From Halalkalirubrum salinum (GTDB lineage Archaea > Halobacteriota > Halobacteria > Halobacteriales > Haloferacaceae), in contig NZ_SRSG01000030.1 of assembly GCF_005543295.1 (NCBI RefSeq), positions 1-35,460 on the forward strand: a DNA stretch of 35,460 bases, read 5' to 3'. This document shows, one piece after another, positions 7,515-15,574 of the stretch. Made by a program: the position numbers and the translations under genes. Numbering within the stretch: position 1 is the first letter of the stretch; each line of letters opens with the position of its first letter. The notes beneath the pieces were generated by a model. That model was not told the origin of the DNA. It saw nothing but the letters and a program-made list of their open reading frames with translations, and ran no database searches.

Positions 7515-8633
7515 TCAGGTTGAATCAAATATCGTATGAGATAGTTCGACTAACTCGATGTATCGAGCCGCGACACGCTCAATAAATGCATCTCGTCGAA
7601 GATCCGCGATCTCGATATTCTCCCATGTGTCCACCACAATTCGCAACGATTCTCGATCGCTAACTAGGAAATTTCGCTCCTCAAATCGATTGCGGTGCTT
7701 CTGAATGGTTTTCACCGCAGATGAACTCCCATCACCCGACGCATCGATTGCAACCTTCACTTCGTTGTCCCCGTAGGGATTTACCCGTAACGCGTATCTG
7801 ACAGCATTTGGATGACCAGGCGCTCTCGATTCGAGATACGGGTAGTTAGTCGTGAGATTTCCGAGAACGGAGTCCATATGATCAGTGCTTAAAATATCTT
7901 GCAGATGGGGGAATGCCTTGGTGAATACCCCGATTGTGAAAACCCGATCACCAGGCTTCGACTGCGTAGGTTGTCGTGAACGGGTTTCGTCGTAATCAAC
8001 GATGGTCACGGCTCCAAAACAAGTCTCACCAGATGGAAGGTCGAACCGTTGGAGTTCTACAGCTTGGATGTCAAGCCCCTGGTCTCGAAGCCATCGTGTA
8101 GACTGACGAGTCTGGGGCGTAATGCGCTCTGCGACGATGACCATCCGCTGTCCCTGATTGAGTTCCCAAGGGTCTCGGTCCTTGTCGAAAAACGAATTGA
8201 AAGCTCCAATTAGCGAGTCTTGTTGCGCGACTTCTGATGGGACTACGCAACCTTTGGCGACGTATTCCTCACGGAGTGCGTCTAGATCATGGTAACTGAA
8301 TCTGTCGAGGGCCTGTGCGTACAATTGAGGTTGGCTAACAATACTCGCCTCGGAGGCGGACTTAGATCCGGAGGTACCCATCTTAATTTCGACCACAACA
8401 CAATTACCGAACCGATCGAGACCGATCAAATCAGCTTCGCCGGTCGGGAGACTAGGTTGCCGAGCGAAGAGTAATAATCGCTCATCGAGAATGGCATCTG
8501 GCGACGCATTAAGCCATTCTTCTAGTTTGCCTTCACCCTCTCCTCCTTCATCACCAGCAGGTAAAATCGGTCGCTCTTTTGCTGGCATCGCTGTCGGGGA
8601 TTTTTTTATGGAACTAGATTGGAAGATACGCAT
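7515..8633 (-). CDS. NucS/DUF91-like PD-(D/E)XK endonuclease-like protein
   Basis: The 372-residue soluble protein has an N-terminal nuclease-like core: GKLEEWLNASPDAI, then GEADLIGLDRFGNCVVVEIKMG, with D68, E82 and K84 as the likely metal-binding and catalytic set. This pattern is shared with NucS/DUF91 and related haloarchaeal proteins. The second half (KTIQKHRNRFEERNFLV, LRRDAFIERVAARYIELVELSH) is helical and resembles DUF4268-like C-terminal regions, but this is uncertain. I chose the ATG at 8633 because TTATTAAG lies about 27 bases upstream; GTG at 8645 and ATG at 8588 (MPAKERPIL) are alternatives. It is flanked by two copies of a 62-bp repeat. A role in DNA repair or defence is inferred. 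Confidence 0.6.
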   Translation of the reverse strand: MRIFQSSSIKKSPTAMPAKERPILPAGDEGGEGEGKLEEWLNASPDAILDERLLLFARQPSLPTGEADLIGLDRFGNCVVVEIKMGTSGSKSASEASIVSQPQLYAQALDRFSYHDLDALREEYVAKGCVVPSEVAQQDSLIGAFNSFFDKDRDPWELNQGQRMVIVAERITPQTRQSTRWLRDQGLDIQAVELQRFDLPSGETCFGAVTIVDYDETRSRQPTQSKPGDRVFTIGVFTKAFPHLQDILSTDHMDSVLGNLTTNYPYLESRAPGHPNAVRYALRVNPYGDNEVKVAIDASGDGSSSAVKTIQKHRNRFEERNFLVSDRESLRIVVDTWENIEIADLRRDAFIERVAARYIELVELSHTIFDST

Positions 8634-8805
8634 ACAACCGTTCACTCATGTCCTGTTATTAAGTTATCTGGTGGAGAGACTGATTAGATCGGCTTACTAA
8701 GACAACGAACAAGATCGAATTTGTACCTGAAAGTGGGTGTGAGTAAGAGCGTGCAAATCTATTCTATAGAATGTTCTATTATCCACCAATTTTCGGCGAA
8801 GGAGT

Positions 8806-8867
8806 GCGCTGAGAAGGGCCGATAGTAAACTCACGGCCGGGGAGCCGGACTCACAGCACGACCATAT
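8806..8867. repeat. 62-bp direct repeat, copy 2
   Basis: Partner of 7238-7299. Both copies have the same orientation, and the pair flanks the nuclease-like gene 7515-8633. Confidence 0.75.
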
Positions 8868-8959
8868 CGTATCCCACTGCCAACAATCAGGCACATAGCC
8901 GCGAGAATGAGTGGCGCGTACCTACAGGCGATCGCGTAGCAGATCTGGGAGAAGTACAC
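8831..8959 (-). pseudogene. 3' fragment of a small membrane protein gene
   Basis: A minus-strand frame reads MYFSQICYAIACRYAPLILA, followed by AMCLIVGSGIRYGRAVSPAPRP and a stop. It contains one convincing membrane helix. The frame is open only to a TAG near 9001 and lacks a promoter. The paralogous sequence at copy 1 is riddled with stops. It is probably a gene remnant, but a real 42-residue membrane peptide cannot be excluded. Confidence 0.3.
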
Positions 8960-9032
8960 GCTAGGGTCGCCGATTAGTACACCTCTGGGGTAGCATACCT
9001 ATCGTTTTCACTTTCACTGTGGTCGGCTCAGG

Positions 9033-9044
9033 TATTTATAAATA
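9033..9044 (+). promoter_or_regulatory. TATA box of the small zinc protein gene
   Basis: TATTTATAAATA is a palindromic, near-ideal archaeal TATA box. Transcription would start near 9061-9066, leaving a leader of roughly 45 bases before the ATG at 9109. Confidence 0.45.
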
Positions 9045-9108
9045 GAACACAAAATTGTAATTGGAACTTGGGCATTGTCACACGCTCCAAGTTCCCCTCC
9101 CCTTACCC

Positions 9109-9258
9109 ATGTCACAAGCAGCAACCAGTCTCGGTACGTGCCCCTTCTGTGGAACGCTGGTCTCGCCAAGCGAGATACTTATCGAATACAAAGTCGAAGG
9201 TGAGCACCGCCTGTACGCTGAATGCTCTGACTGTAAGGAGCCAGTTCGGCCACAATAA
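9109..9258 (+). CDS. small CPxCG zinc-ribbon protein (DUF7837-like)
   Basis: The 49-residue protein begins MSQAATSLGTCPFCGTLVSP and carries a second pair, CSDC, before the end (CSDCKEPVRPQ). The two CxxC pairs make a single zinc ribbon. Small proteins of this type (LIEYxxxGExRxYAEC) are widespread in haloarchaea and mostly uncharacterised; some related small zinc proteins act in stress or biofilm regulation. An in-frame TTG at 9061 would add 16 residues without zinc-ribbon character, so the ATG at 9109 is preferred. Confidence 0.65.
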   Translation: MSQAATSLGTCPFCGTLVSPSEILIEYKVEGEHRLYAECSDCKEPVRPQ

Positions 9259-9398
9259 TCGTCACTCCCCAAGAGCGAACCTCATTATCCGAGCCACCGG
9301 TGGCACATGATCTTCTGCAGATCAATCACTGCAGTGTGATGTCGATATCCCTGACTACCAACCGAGAATTCGGTTATATTTACGATCCTGTACGGGAG

Positions 9399-9890
9399 CT
9401 ACCTGAGATCACCAGCACCAACCAGTACTGGCACTAACAGCCCGTTGACTGATTTCTGTTCTTCTTTTTGCTTGCCGAGCATAGCAGCTCGGAACATCTC
9501 GTTTCGGACAGCAGCTTTCTGTGCCTCCGCTGCAGTGGCCACAGCAGCGCCCGATTCAAACGCATCGTCTGAAGCCGATATTGGCATGAGATAATCCATC
9601 TCGACAAATCCCGGATCAAGATGGCCGAACACGATCTCGTCGCCATCACGGCAGTAAACTCCCGCAATCATTGCCGCTTCGATCCCGTCGGTTGTCGGCG
9701 GTGCCTCACTGTTTATTTTGAGTCCAAAAACTAGCGTTGCACTGGTCTGTGTCGGCAGTTTAGCAACCGCAGTCCGGGCCGTTCGCAGTGGCTCTTCGAA
9801 CATGGCGTGCCACTCCCGTGGTTCAAAATCAGAGAGTAACTTAGCGATACTTTTTGTTAGAACAAAATCGTCTTCTACGAGATGAGTCAC
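9399..9890 (-). CDS. hypothetical protein, 163 aa
   Basis: The protein starts at GTG (GTGACTCATCTC), overlapping the TGA of the upstream partial gene. It is soluble, with alternating strands in the middle (TLVFGLKINSE, MIAGVYCRDGDEIVFGHLD) and an alanine-rich helix near the end (AAVATAAEAQKAAVRNEMF). I do not recognise the family. The overlap with 9887-10102 shows that these were once a two-gene unit. The upstream partner now has no start, so expression is doubtful. Confidence 0.45.
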   Translation of the reverse strand: MTHLVEDDFVLTKSIAKLLSDFEPREWHAMFEEPLRTARTAVAKLPTQTSATLVFGLKINSEAPPTTDGIEAAMIAGVYCRDGDEIVFGHLDPGFVEMDYLMPISASDDAFESGAAVATAAEAQKAAVRNEMFRAAMLGKQKEEQKSVNGLLVPVLVGAGDLR

Positions 9891-10102
9891 TTTGGCCGAA
9901 TCGAGAGCTCTCCGGTTACTTGGCTGATAGCAAGTGTGCCGTCATGATGTTTGAGTGATTCAGGGTGAGCCAAAATCATCTGTTCAAGCCGATCGGCAAG
10001 ATCAATTTCATCTGCAAGCAGGAACTCAGCAGCCGTCAAATCGAGATCGATGGCGAATCGGGTCTCATCGAGCGTCGGTTCAACAGCAATTCCGTACGAA
10101 AG
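9887..10102 (-). pseudogene. 5'-truncated gene, 71 codons remain
   Basis: The minus-strand frame reads SYGIAVEPTLDETRFAIDLD and continues with normal protein composition to IRPK and a TGA. No ATG or GTG is present between the upstream TAG (10103-10105) and the body of the frame. The gene therefore seems to have lost its 5' end at a junction near 10100, next to the promoter of the plus-strand gene at 10165. The family is not recognised. Confidence 0.45.
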
Positions 10103-10126
10103 CTACTTTACTTCTTAGAGTGGGAT

Positions 10127-10136
10127 AAATTATAAT
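10127..10136 (+). promoter_or_regulatory. TATA box of the 337-aa membrane protein gene
   Basis: AAATTATAAT is centred about 33 bases before the GTG at 10165 and 25 before the TTG at 10156. Confidence 0.4.
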
Positions 10137-10164
10137 TCATACCCACCTCTTCATATTGGTATCT

Positions 10165-11178
10165 GTGACATCCCCCGATGATAGTCAGCTTACCCAGTCC
10201 GACAAAGACATTGTAGAATTGGTTCGGGTAATTAATAGGGTCACACATATCTCTCCAACAGACAGAACTTGGGATAAGGAGTTCATTGTTCGGAATAATT
10301 CTGATGAAGATAAGAGTTATATTTTTATTCCCCTTGTTGAGTTCCGATTGAATTTGGAAGTATTCGATGAAGATGACACCCGTCTCAATTACTTCCCAAA
10401 TAGTGAGGTTGATAACCTACTTCGCAAGCTACGAGATGATAGCGAAGAGGAATATGAGAAGATCGAAAAAAGATTCGGCGGGATAGAATATAAACTTCTT
10501 ATTCAGTTACCACAAAATAATCCAATCCGACCAGGTGAGCTACGTACAATAAGAATTTCTTACGGACAGTACGAGGCGGTGAGGTATCATCGCCTCTCAG
10601 ACCGCCCGTGGGTCTGTAATATTCCTTGGAAACAAAAATTTTTCACAGTACCTTCATTCGTCGCTCGGGCTCAAAGGTCATCATATGAGACACACTCTGA
10701 GCACTTCGTGGTTGAGGGGCCGGCGGGCTACGCTACTGTCGCTGATACTTCAACCGAACACTCAGATCGTGATGGATTCTATGAACGGGGGTACGGCAAA
10801 GACACCCAAGTTCTCTCAACCCGTCTTCCACCGCCAACAGATGATGGATATACTTGGAAACTAGCATACGAATTAATCTCCGTCAGACGAGGTCTTATGA
10901 AGTTACTTACCGCCTTTTGGGTCGTGAGTTTCATCACTGTGCTCACGATCATTGTAGCTCAGTTGCTAGACCTTAGTGGATGTATATCACTTAACAAGAC
11001 TTTATTTGGATCTAGTTACCAGACCATTGGGCAGACATACTCTGCTGGCTTGGTTACCGGGCTGGTTGGTGTTATATTTCGGGTCCGTACTCAGTGGGCA
11101 AGCCGATACCGGATTCTGTGTCTGGTGCCGTTGCTCTTACACATAGCCTCATGGATACTTTGGCATCTTGTAACTTGA
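10165..11178 (+). CDS. hypothetical protein with C-terminal membrane helices, 337 aa
   Basis: Residues 1-230 are soluble and beta-rich (WDKEFIVRNNSDEDKSYIFI, RPGELRTIRISYGQYEAV). They are followed by three membrane segments: LLTAFWVVSFITVLTIIVAQ, a glycine-rich segment GLVTGLVGVIF, and ILCLVPLLLHIASWILWHLV. The layout is an N-terminal sensor-like domain followed by a membrane anchor. Similar unnamed proteins occur in haloarchaeal accessory regions. I cannot assign a function. The start could be TTG at 10156 or GTG at 10165; the latter is commoner. AT-rich composition suggests recent acquisition. Confidence 0.55.
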   Translation: MTSPDDSQLTQSDKDIVELVRVINRVTHISPTDRTWDKEFIVRNNSDEDKSYIFIPLVEFRLNLEVFDEDDTRLNYFPNSEVDNLLRKLRDDSEEEYEKIEKRFGGIEYKLLIQLPQNNPIRPGELRTIRISYGQYEAVRYHRLSDRPWVCNIPWKQKFFTVPSFVARAQRSSYETHSEHFVVEGPAGYATVADTSTEHSDRDGFYERGYGKDTQVLSTRLPPPTDDGYTWKLAYELISVRRGLMKLLTAFWVVSFITVLTIIVAQLLDLSGCISLNKTLFGSSYQTIGQTYSAGLVTGLVGVIFRVRTQWASRYRILCLVPLLLHIASWILWHLVT

Positions 11179-11234
11179 TATGGGGGTGGGAATTATGGGA
11201 AGAGTACAAGTATCTGGGGTACGGAGATAGGCAT

Positions 11235-11375
11235 ATGACGGATCAAGGGACTAACAATAGTCAAGTAAGCCGGAAAGGAGATGCTTTGGAGCAACTTGTG
11301 AGCGTCGCAGTCTCCGGTAGCAGTGTCCGGACTGAGCCGGGGACTGACCCAGATGAAATGTCGAACGACAACTAA
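11235..11375 (+). CDS. short hydrophilic ORF, 46 aa
   Basis: A frame from ATG reads MTDQGTNNSQVSRKGDALEQ and ends DPDEMSNDN. It is acidic and disordered-looking, 56 bases after the membrane protein gene. The frame is also open upstream into the preceding gene. It may be a small partner gene or chance; no family is recognised. Confidence 0.3.
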   Translation: MTDQGTNNSQVSRKGDALEQLVSVAVSGSSVRTEPGTDPDEMSNDN

Positions 11376-11434
11376 TCCCTTGTGTAGTGGATGTTGTCTA
11401 TTCTCAGTAGTAATCGGAGATCAACATAGCCAGA

Positions 11435-11608
11435 GGCGACGCAGTTGGGTTCGTTGACGAGCGATGGTATACAATACAAACTGAGAAGTGCTCGACAGCT
11501 GCTGATGTAATTTAACAACGCCGCGATAGCATAGATGAAGGAGTTCATGATGCTGTCGATGATGAAGAAATGAAGAGCAATCTACGCGATCTTGGTTATA
11601 TAGGCTAA
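11435..11608 (+). pseudogene. C-terminal gene fragment with an internal stop
   Basis: One reading frame gives GDAVGFVDERWYTIQTEKCS, then a TAA at 11513, then QRRDSIDEGVHDAVDDEE and MKSNLRDLGYIG with a terminal TAA. The ending (D-EE-x3-LRDLGY) resembles the C-termini of haloarchaeal sulfatase/alkaline-phosphatase-superfamily proteins. The rest of the gene is absent. No other gene is seen between 11376 and 11727. Confidence 0.3.
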
Positions 11609-11727
11609 TTTGGCACCTACCGATCTTCGTACAGAAATTTGTCTCTGCGGCTTTATCGAGACGCTCAAAGAGACACATTCAGACACAGTTCCGACTTGTA
11701 CAGAATAGCTGGCTGGCAGGTGAGACG

Positions 11728-11940
11728 CTACGAGTTATCTGTTTCCTTCTTTGGGAGGCGCTTCCGCTCAGAAACATAATACAGAATCACAATGAACCCT
11801 GCGGCAGGCACTATTACCCCCAACCAGTACGTATCCGGGCTCTTCAGATTAAGCCGCTTTGCGTCAAAATACATCAAAATCCCGATCGGAATCTGAATGG
11901 CGATCGCCCCAACAATGAGTAAATAGGCCAGCTCAGCCAT
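11728..11940 (-). CDS. small two-helix membrane protein, 70 aa
   Basis: The product begins MAELAYLLIVGAIAIQIPIG and has a second helix WLGVIVPAAGFIVILYYV, with a basic tail (SERKRLPKK). The loop (YFDAKRLNLKSPDTY) is conserved with the decayed copy at 1801-1936. The ATG at 11940 is preferred over an upstream start because a TATA-like TATTATGAT lies 25-33 bases before it. Haloarchaea have many such proteins; the function is unknown. Confidence 0.55.
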   Translation of the reverse strand: MAELAYLLIVGAIAIQIPIGILMYFDAKRLNLKSPDTYWLGVIVPAAGFIVILYYVSERKRLPKKETDNS

Positions 11941-11964
11941 TGTGATTTGTCTGTGACGCGATAT

Positions 11965-11973
11965 CATAATAGT
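11965..11973 (-). promoter_or_regulatory. TATA-like box of the 70-aa membrane protein gene
   Basis: TATTATGAT on the minus strand, 25-33 bases upstream of the ATG at 11940, supports that start. Confidence 0.3.
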
Positions 11974-12081
11974 CCCGCCAAGAGCGTCTATCTACAAGGT
12001 TCGGAGTTCTCATCGACCGGCCGTTTCAGCTGCAGATATCTCTGACACATTAGATGTGAAGAAGGCCAAAGACCCCCGGAA

Positions 12082-12107
12082 TAAAAAATCACGCCCTACG
12101 GGTGGGC
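12082..12107 (-). terminator. hairpin plus T-run ending the RAMP/HNH operon
   Basis: On the minus strand GCCCACCCGTAGGGC can form a 4-bp GC stem and is followed after three bases by TTTTTTATT. It lies 10 bases past the HNH stop codon. T-rich ends are the usual archaeal termination signal; the hairpin itself may be incidental. Confidence 0.5.
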
Positions 12108-12116
12108 ATCAGTCGA

Positions 12117-13181
12117 TCACAGCGCAGTGTCTGCGGCTTCGAGTGCGTCAATCGCGGCGTGGAGCTTCTCGCGCAGTGCTGTTCGATCGGCTTCTCGCTG
12201 ATCCTCATCAGCAGCCATAGAGTCTGTTTCAGCGGTGCTGAGTCCGTCAACTACGCCCCAGGCCTCGATTGGTTCGAGATCGTCGTTGAGCGTCTCAGCG
12301 AGTGTCCGCTGTTGGTCGCCGTCAGCCGGGTCAGGCTCAGGCTCACCACTACTGTCGTCGCGGCTGGCGTCTCGATCTGCCGACTCTCGATTGCCATGCA
12401 AAAACACGCTGAGCGGGAATCCGAAGGCACAGGCGCGCTTCTCCTTGTTGAACGTTGTGCGCCGCGAAACGTCTAAGACATCCATGATCGCATCACGGCT
12501 AATACCGCGATTTACGGCCTGCCGCACCTGTTCATCCTCAAATCGCTGTATCAATAGCCGCGGGTCATCGGGGACGTGCCCCCGAGCCGATGTTTCGATC
12601 TGCTCAGAAAGTCCCCACTCACCCGTTTCGATGTCCTTGTCAACGATCTGTTGATCACGCGATTCGACGATATTATCCAAGCCCATCAGTGTCCACAGCC
12701 GTTCGCGGACGGCTGCGACGGACAAATCGATATTTAGCGCGGATACAATATCGCCCGTACGCGCCGGCCCTTGATCTGCTAGATACTGCAGGATCTCGAT
12801 ATCCTGGGGCAGCAGCACATTCAAGTCTGTGTCGGTCAGCGGTGTGGGCGAGTCGGCCGGCGTCGATCGCAGATGGATCCAATTATGGCAGGACCGACAC
12901 AGCGTCGTCAAATTTTGTGGATCGTCTTCGTCGATGTTGTCTGGGTTTCGTTCGATGTGGTGGATATGCAGCGAAGCGAGTCCGCCACGCTCGGGCCCAA
13001 GCCGGCCGCAAATCCGACATTGATGGCCGTCGCGGTCTAACACCTCAGATTGGCGCTGTTGACTCACAGTGCTGTGGCAATTGTCTGGGTCCGGGGTCTC
13101 GGACTCACCGCTATCGGTAGCTTCGGTCTGTTTTCGATGCAACTCGTCGCGGGTCTGATCGGCGGTATTGTTTGTAGCCAT
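12117..13181 (-). CDS. HNH endonuclease of the RAMP (HRAMP-like) operon
   Basis: The 354-residue protein has an HNH nuclease domain at about residues 42-105. CRICG and CRSCH are the two zinc pairs, HIHHIE carries the catalytic histidines, and the final CHNWIH closes the motif. Residues about 125-190 look like a winged-helix (ILQYLADQGPARTGDIVSAL). A further helix-turn-helix-like patch follows (GISRDAIMDVLDVSRRTTFN), then a disordered acidic tail. This is a DNA-cleaving effector with its own DNA-binding modules. It lies 117 bases after the last RAMP gene in the same direction, and a terminator-like signal follows. HNH and other nucleases are reported partners of the HRAMP module; here it would be the only visible nuclease and could replace Cas3 or Cas10. 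Confidence 0.75.
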   Translation of the reverse strand: MATNNTADQTRDELHRKQTEATDSGESETPDPDNCHSTVSQQRQSEVLDRDGHQCRICGRLGPERGGLASLHIHHIERNPDNIDEDDPQNLTTLCRSCHNWIHLRSTPADSPTPLTDTDLNVLLPQDIEILQYLADQGPARTGDIVSALNIDLSVAAVRERLWTLMGLDNIVESRDQQIVDKDIETGEWGLSEQIETSARGHVPDDPRLLIQRFEDEQVRQAVNRGISRDAIMDVLDVSRRTTFNKEKRACAFGFPLSVFLHGNRESADRDASRDDSSGEPEPDPADGDQQRTLAETLNDDLEPIEAWGVVDGLSTAETDSMAADEDQREADRTALREKLHAAIDALEAADTAL

Positions 13182-13298
13182 GATCGGTCTATTGCAATCG
13201 TTGGTAATCGCGTCGCCGGGTAGCTATCCTGTGGTGTATCGCTTCAATTGGATTCTCGGGTGGATCGTCTCAGTGCCGTCGAGCGGTGGTTAGCTGCC

Positions 13299-14279
13299 TC
13301 AGTGATCACCTCGATCAGAAACACGATCATCGCTCGCCGGCCGAACCCAAAGCTCGCCGAAGCCATATCGTGCATGCGTCCCGATCCGCAGCACGCCATT
13401 CTTCGCTGTCTCAATTGGCGCATCGCCCGCATAGCCGACGCGCTGTCCGTGATCGATCGTCTCGATCTCATACACTGATCCATCGGCAGCCAGCCGCTCT
13501 GCGCGCCGGCGCAGCCCATCGCTCGCATCTCGTGTCGGCTCAGTCGTCGAGTCGCTCACGCGGCCATTACGTCCGTCTGAGCGAGCCACGTCCCACCACC
13601 ACGGCACTGACTGGTCATCAGCACCAGGATAGGAACTTGCAGTCACAAATGGCGAGATGAGCTCTATGACGTGCTCATCAGCCGCCGCCAGCCGATCGAA
13701 CGACAACTCGTCGGTATCGATCAGCTGTGAGTCTACGTGCGACAGTGCGCCAAATCCGTAGTTGCGTCCGCCGCCAACCTGCAATCCATCGAGGACCTCT
13801 GCCGGCACCGGCAGGATCTCATCATCAACGGCCGAGCCAGCATGCAGATAACAGTGGACGTACCATCGCACACCCCGTTTCGAAGTAGCGAACTCGGGCG
13901 GTCGGCCAAACCATGTCACAGGCGCAAACGTCACTCGACCGCCGTGGGTCTGCATCGGATGGGCGTTGTGCACATCACGCGGCCGTGACGATTTCAACCA
14001 CCGGTGTGCGGCATCACGTAACAGAAACAAGTCCTCGTAGGACTCGACCGGCGGTAATTCCGATCCGATCTTGCCGAGCGACCCGCTCTGTGAGTGCCAC
14101 GCCGGATACGAGCCGTACTCGCCGGGCAAGAAGACACCGTGGCTCACGCACAGCGCTCGTCGCGTCGCCGACTCAACTCGCTGAGCGATCGCATTGTACA
14201 GCGCATTCCCGGTCACGTAGTACGGATGGCCATAGTACTCGGCGTCCAATTGGAACAGAACCTGTTGGATCCGGCTCAT
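13299..14279 (-). CDS. diverged RAMP protein (Cas5-like, with G-rich loops)
   Basis: The 326-residue protein contains two glycine-rich loops typical of RAMP proteins: LQVGGGRNYGFGALS at about 165-180, and a C-terminal IGTHARYGFGELWV at about 300-313. The end-placed loop resembles Cas5/Cas6 RNA-recognition folds. The N-terminus (YYVTGNALYNAIAQRV) resembles the first RRM helix of such proteins, with a histidine-rich stretch near 120. It starts in the stop of the preceding gene (ATGA). I infer that it is the Cas5 homologue of the HRAMP module, binding an RNA end or capping a Cas7-like filament. Whether it processes RNA cannot be decided from the sequence. Confidence 0.6.
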   Translation of the reverse strand: MSRIQQVLFQLDAEYYGHPYYVTGNALYNAIAQRVESATRRALCVSHGVFLPGEYGSYPAWHSQSGSLGKIGSELPPVESYEDLFLLRDAAHRWLKSSRPRDVHNAHPMQTHGGRVTFAPVTWFGRPPEFATSKRGVRWYVHCYLHAGSAVDDEILPVPAEVLDGLQVGGGRNYGFGALSHVDSQLIDTDELSFDRLAAADEHVIELISPFVTASSYPGADDQSVPWWWDVARSDGRNGRVSDSTTEPTRDASDGLRRRAERLAADGSVYEIETIDHGQRVGYAGDAPIETAKNGVLRIGTHARYGFGELWVRPASDDRVSDRGDH

Positions 14280-15574
14280 CGAGCACCCCCATCAGATCCA
14301 CTCGAACGACGTGACTGCGATGTTGGATCCGTCTCTCCACCACTGCCAGAATTCTTGGGAGCCATGAGGACATGCTGGCCCTCGCCAGCCAGCGATCGGC
14401 GCATGCCATCCCCCGACACTTCTTCGATGAACTGCAACGCCACCGACCACGATCGAATCCGCCGAAGCTGTGCATCCACGACCATCCGCAGGCGTGCGTC
14501 GTCCACCTGAAACGGATGGGCTGGGAGCCGCGACCACACGTCCGCAAACGATCGCGCCGGAGCCGGGCCCAGCGACGCTGCTGGTCGATCGCCGGGGGCT
14601 GCCGTCACATCGATCGTCAACGTCGGCGACCACAATACCGTCTCAAACGACGTCACCGCCTCGCTCGCCCTCGCCGCTGCTGCTGTCCTCGTCTCAGCAG
14701 CCGCCTCACCGGGCGTCACCGCCACATACAGATCCTCGAACGCGTACCCGTCGCGGTACGCCGACAACAAGGCACCCGCCAGCAGTACGTGGTATTTTAG
14801 CGATGTGTACGGATAGAATATCGACTCGTTGAACGCCGCCGCGACGTCGCTCGTGAGCCACGCTGCATGCAACTCCGCCGGATCGTCAGATTGAATCAGC
14901 TCTCGGAATCCACCGTCCGTCGCTGCCAAGATCCGATCAGACTCGGCCATCGCTTCACCGGTGACGAGGGATAATCGGAACGGCGACGCGTGATTCGACA
15001 CCGTCTGCTCGGGCTCGCCCCGTGGCCGGCTCAACAACGCTGCATCCCGATCGGCACCCATCGGGACCGTCTCGTTGACGCGAACGCCATACCACTCGTC
15101 GTGTGCGGCTGTGTGTTCCCGACCACGCAACTTGTGCACGTCGTGGCGGTACACCGCGACCAATGGATCTGCCTCGGTTCCGCCAGTTTCCTCACTCGGG
15201 AGATCCCCCTCTCCCTTCGCAATCTCACTAGGCTCACTCGGGAGGCCCCCCTCTCCCTTCGTAATCTCACCAGTCTCACTCGGGGCACCCCCCTCTCCCT
15301 TCGTAATCTTGCTCGCAAAATCTTCATCTACCCCATCAGGCTCACTCGGGAGACCCCCCTCTCTCTTCCCAATCTTGCTCGGGAACTCTTCATTTTCCTC
15401 GCCAGTCTCACTCGGGACACCCCCCTCTCCCTCCGTAATCTTGCTCGGGAAATCGTCATTTTCCTCGCCAGTCTCACTCGGGACACCCCCCTCTCCCTTC
15501 CCAATCTTGTTCGGGAAATCTTCATCTAACCCACCAGGCTCACTCGGGAGGCCCCCCTCCCCATCACCACTCAT
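14276..15574 (-). CDS. uncharacterised RAMP-operon protein with repeat-encoded N-terminus
   Basis: The 432-residue protein sits between the two RAMP genes with four-base overlaps on both sides. Residues 1-130 are a low-complexity acidic region made of GEGGLPSETG-like units, encoded by the minisatellite at 15193-15560. The folded part starts near 135 (DPLVAVYRHDVHKLRGREH) and includes YPYTSLKYHVLLAGALLSAY and a beta-rich TSFETVLWSPTLTIDVTA. It ends with a helical RMVVDAQLRRIRSWSVALQF before a serine-rich tail. I infer that it is the conserved protein of unknown function reported with the haloarchaeal Cas5/Cas7 pair, perhaps a large- or small-subunit stand-in. The N-terminal extension may be specific to this strain. 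Confidence 0.6.
   Translation of the reverse strand: MSGDGEGGLPSEPGGLDEDFPNKIGKGEGGVPSETGEENDDFPSKITEGEGGVPSETGEENEEFPSKIGKREGGLPSEPDGVDEDFASKITKGEGGAPSETGEITKGEGGLPSEPSEIAKGEGDLPSEETGGTEADPLVAVYRHDVHKLRGREHTAAHDEWYGVRVNETVPMGADRDAALLSRPRGEPEQTVSNHASPFRLSLVTGEAMAESDRILAATDGGFRELIQSDDPAELHAAWLTSDVAAAFNESIFYPYTSLKYHVLLAGALLSAYRDGYAFEDLYVAVTPGEAAAETRTAAAARASEAVTSFETVLWSPTLTIDVTAAPGDRPAASLGPAPARSFADVWSRLPAHPFQVDDARLRMVVDAQLRRIRSWSVALQFIEEVSGDGMRRSLAGEGQHVLMAPKNSGSGGETDPTSQSRRSSGSDGGAR
15193..15560. repeat. in-frame minisatellite: seven G-string units
   Basis: Seven copies of the core CACTCGGGASACCCCCCTC begin at 15193, 15235, 15277, 15343, 15409, 15475 and 15541. The spacings are 42, 42, 66, 66, 66 and 66 bases, all multiples of three. 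On the coding strand each core reads GAGGGGGGTSTCCCGAGTG and encodes GEGG-x-PSE. The 66-base units also share a second half encoding EENDDFPSKI-like residues. The same core recurs outside any gene at 29165, 29392, 29783 and 29874. Confidence 0.9.

Noticed and set aside
8697-8894. 65-residue minus-strand ORF in the repeat region
   Set aside because: It runs in a different frame across the fossil and the repeat, and its paralogous sequence at 7078-7266 shares only the repeat-encoded part.
15193-15560. CRISPR array next to the RAMP genes
   Set aside because: The repeats are unevenly spaced by 42 or 66 bases, the spacers are themselves similar to each other, and everything is in frame with a coding sequence. 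It is a coding minisatellite, not an array.
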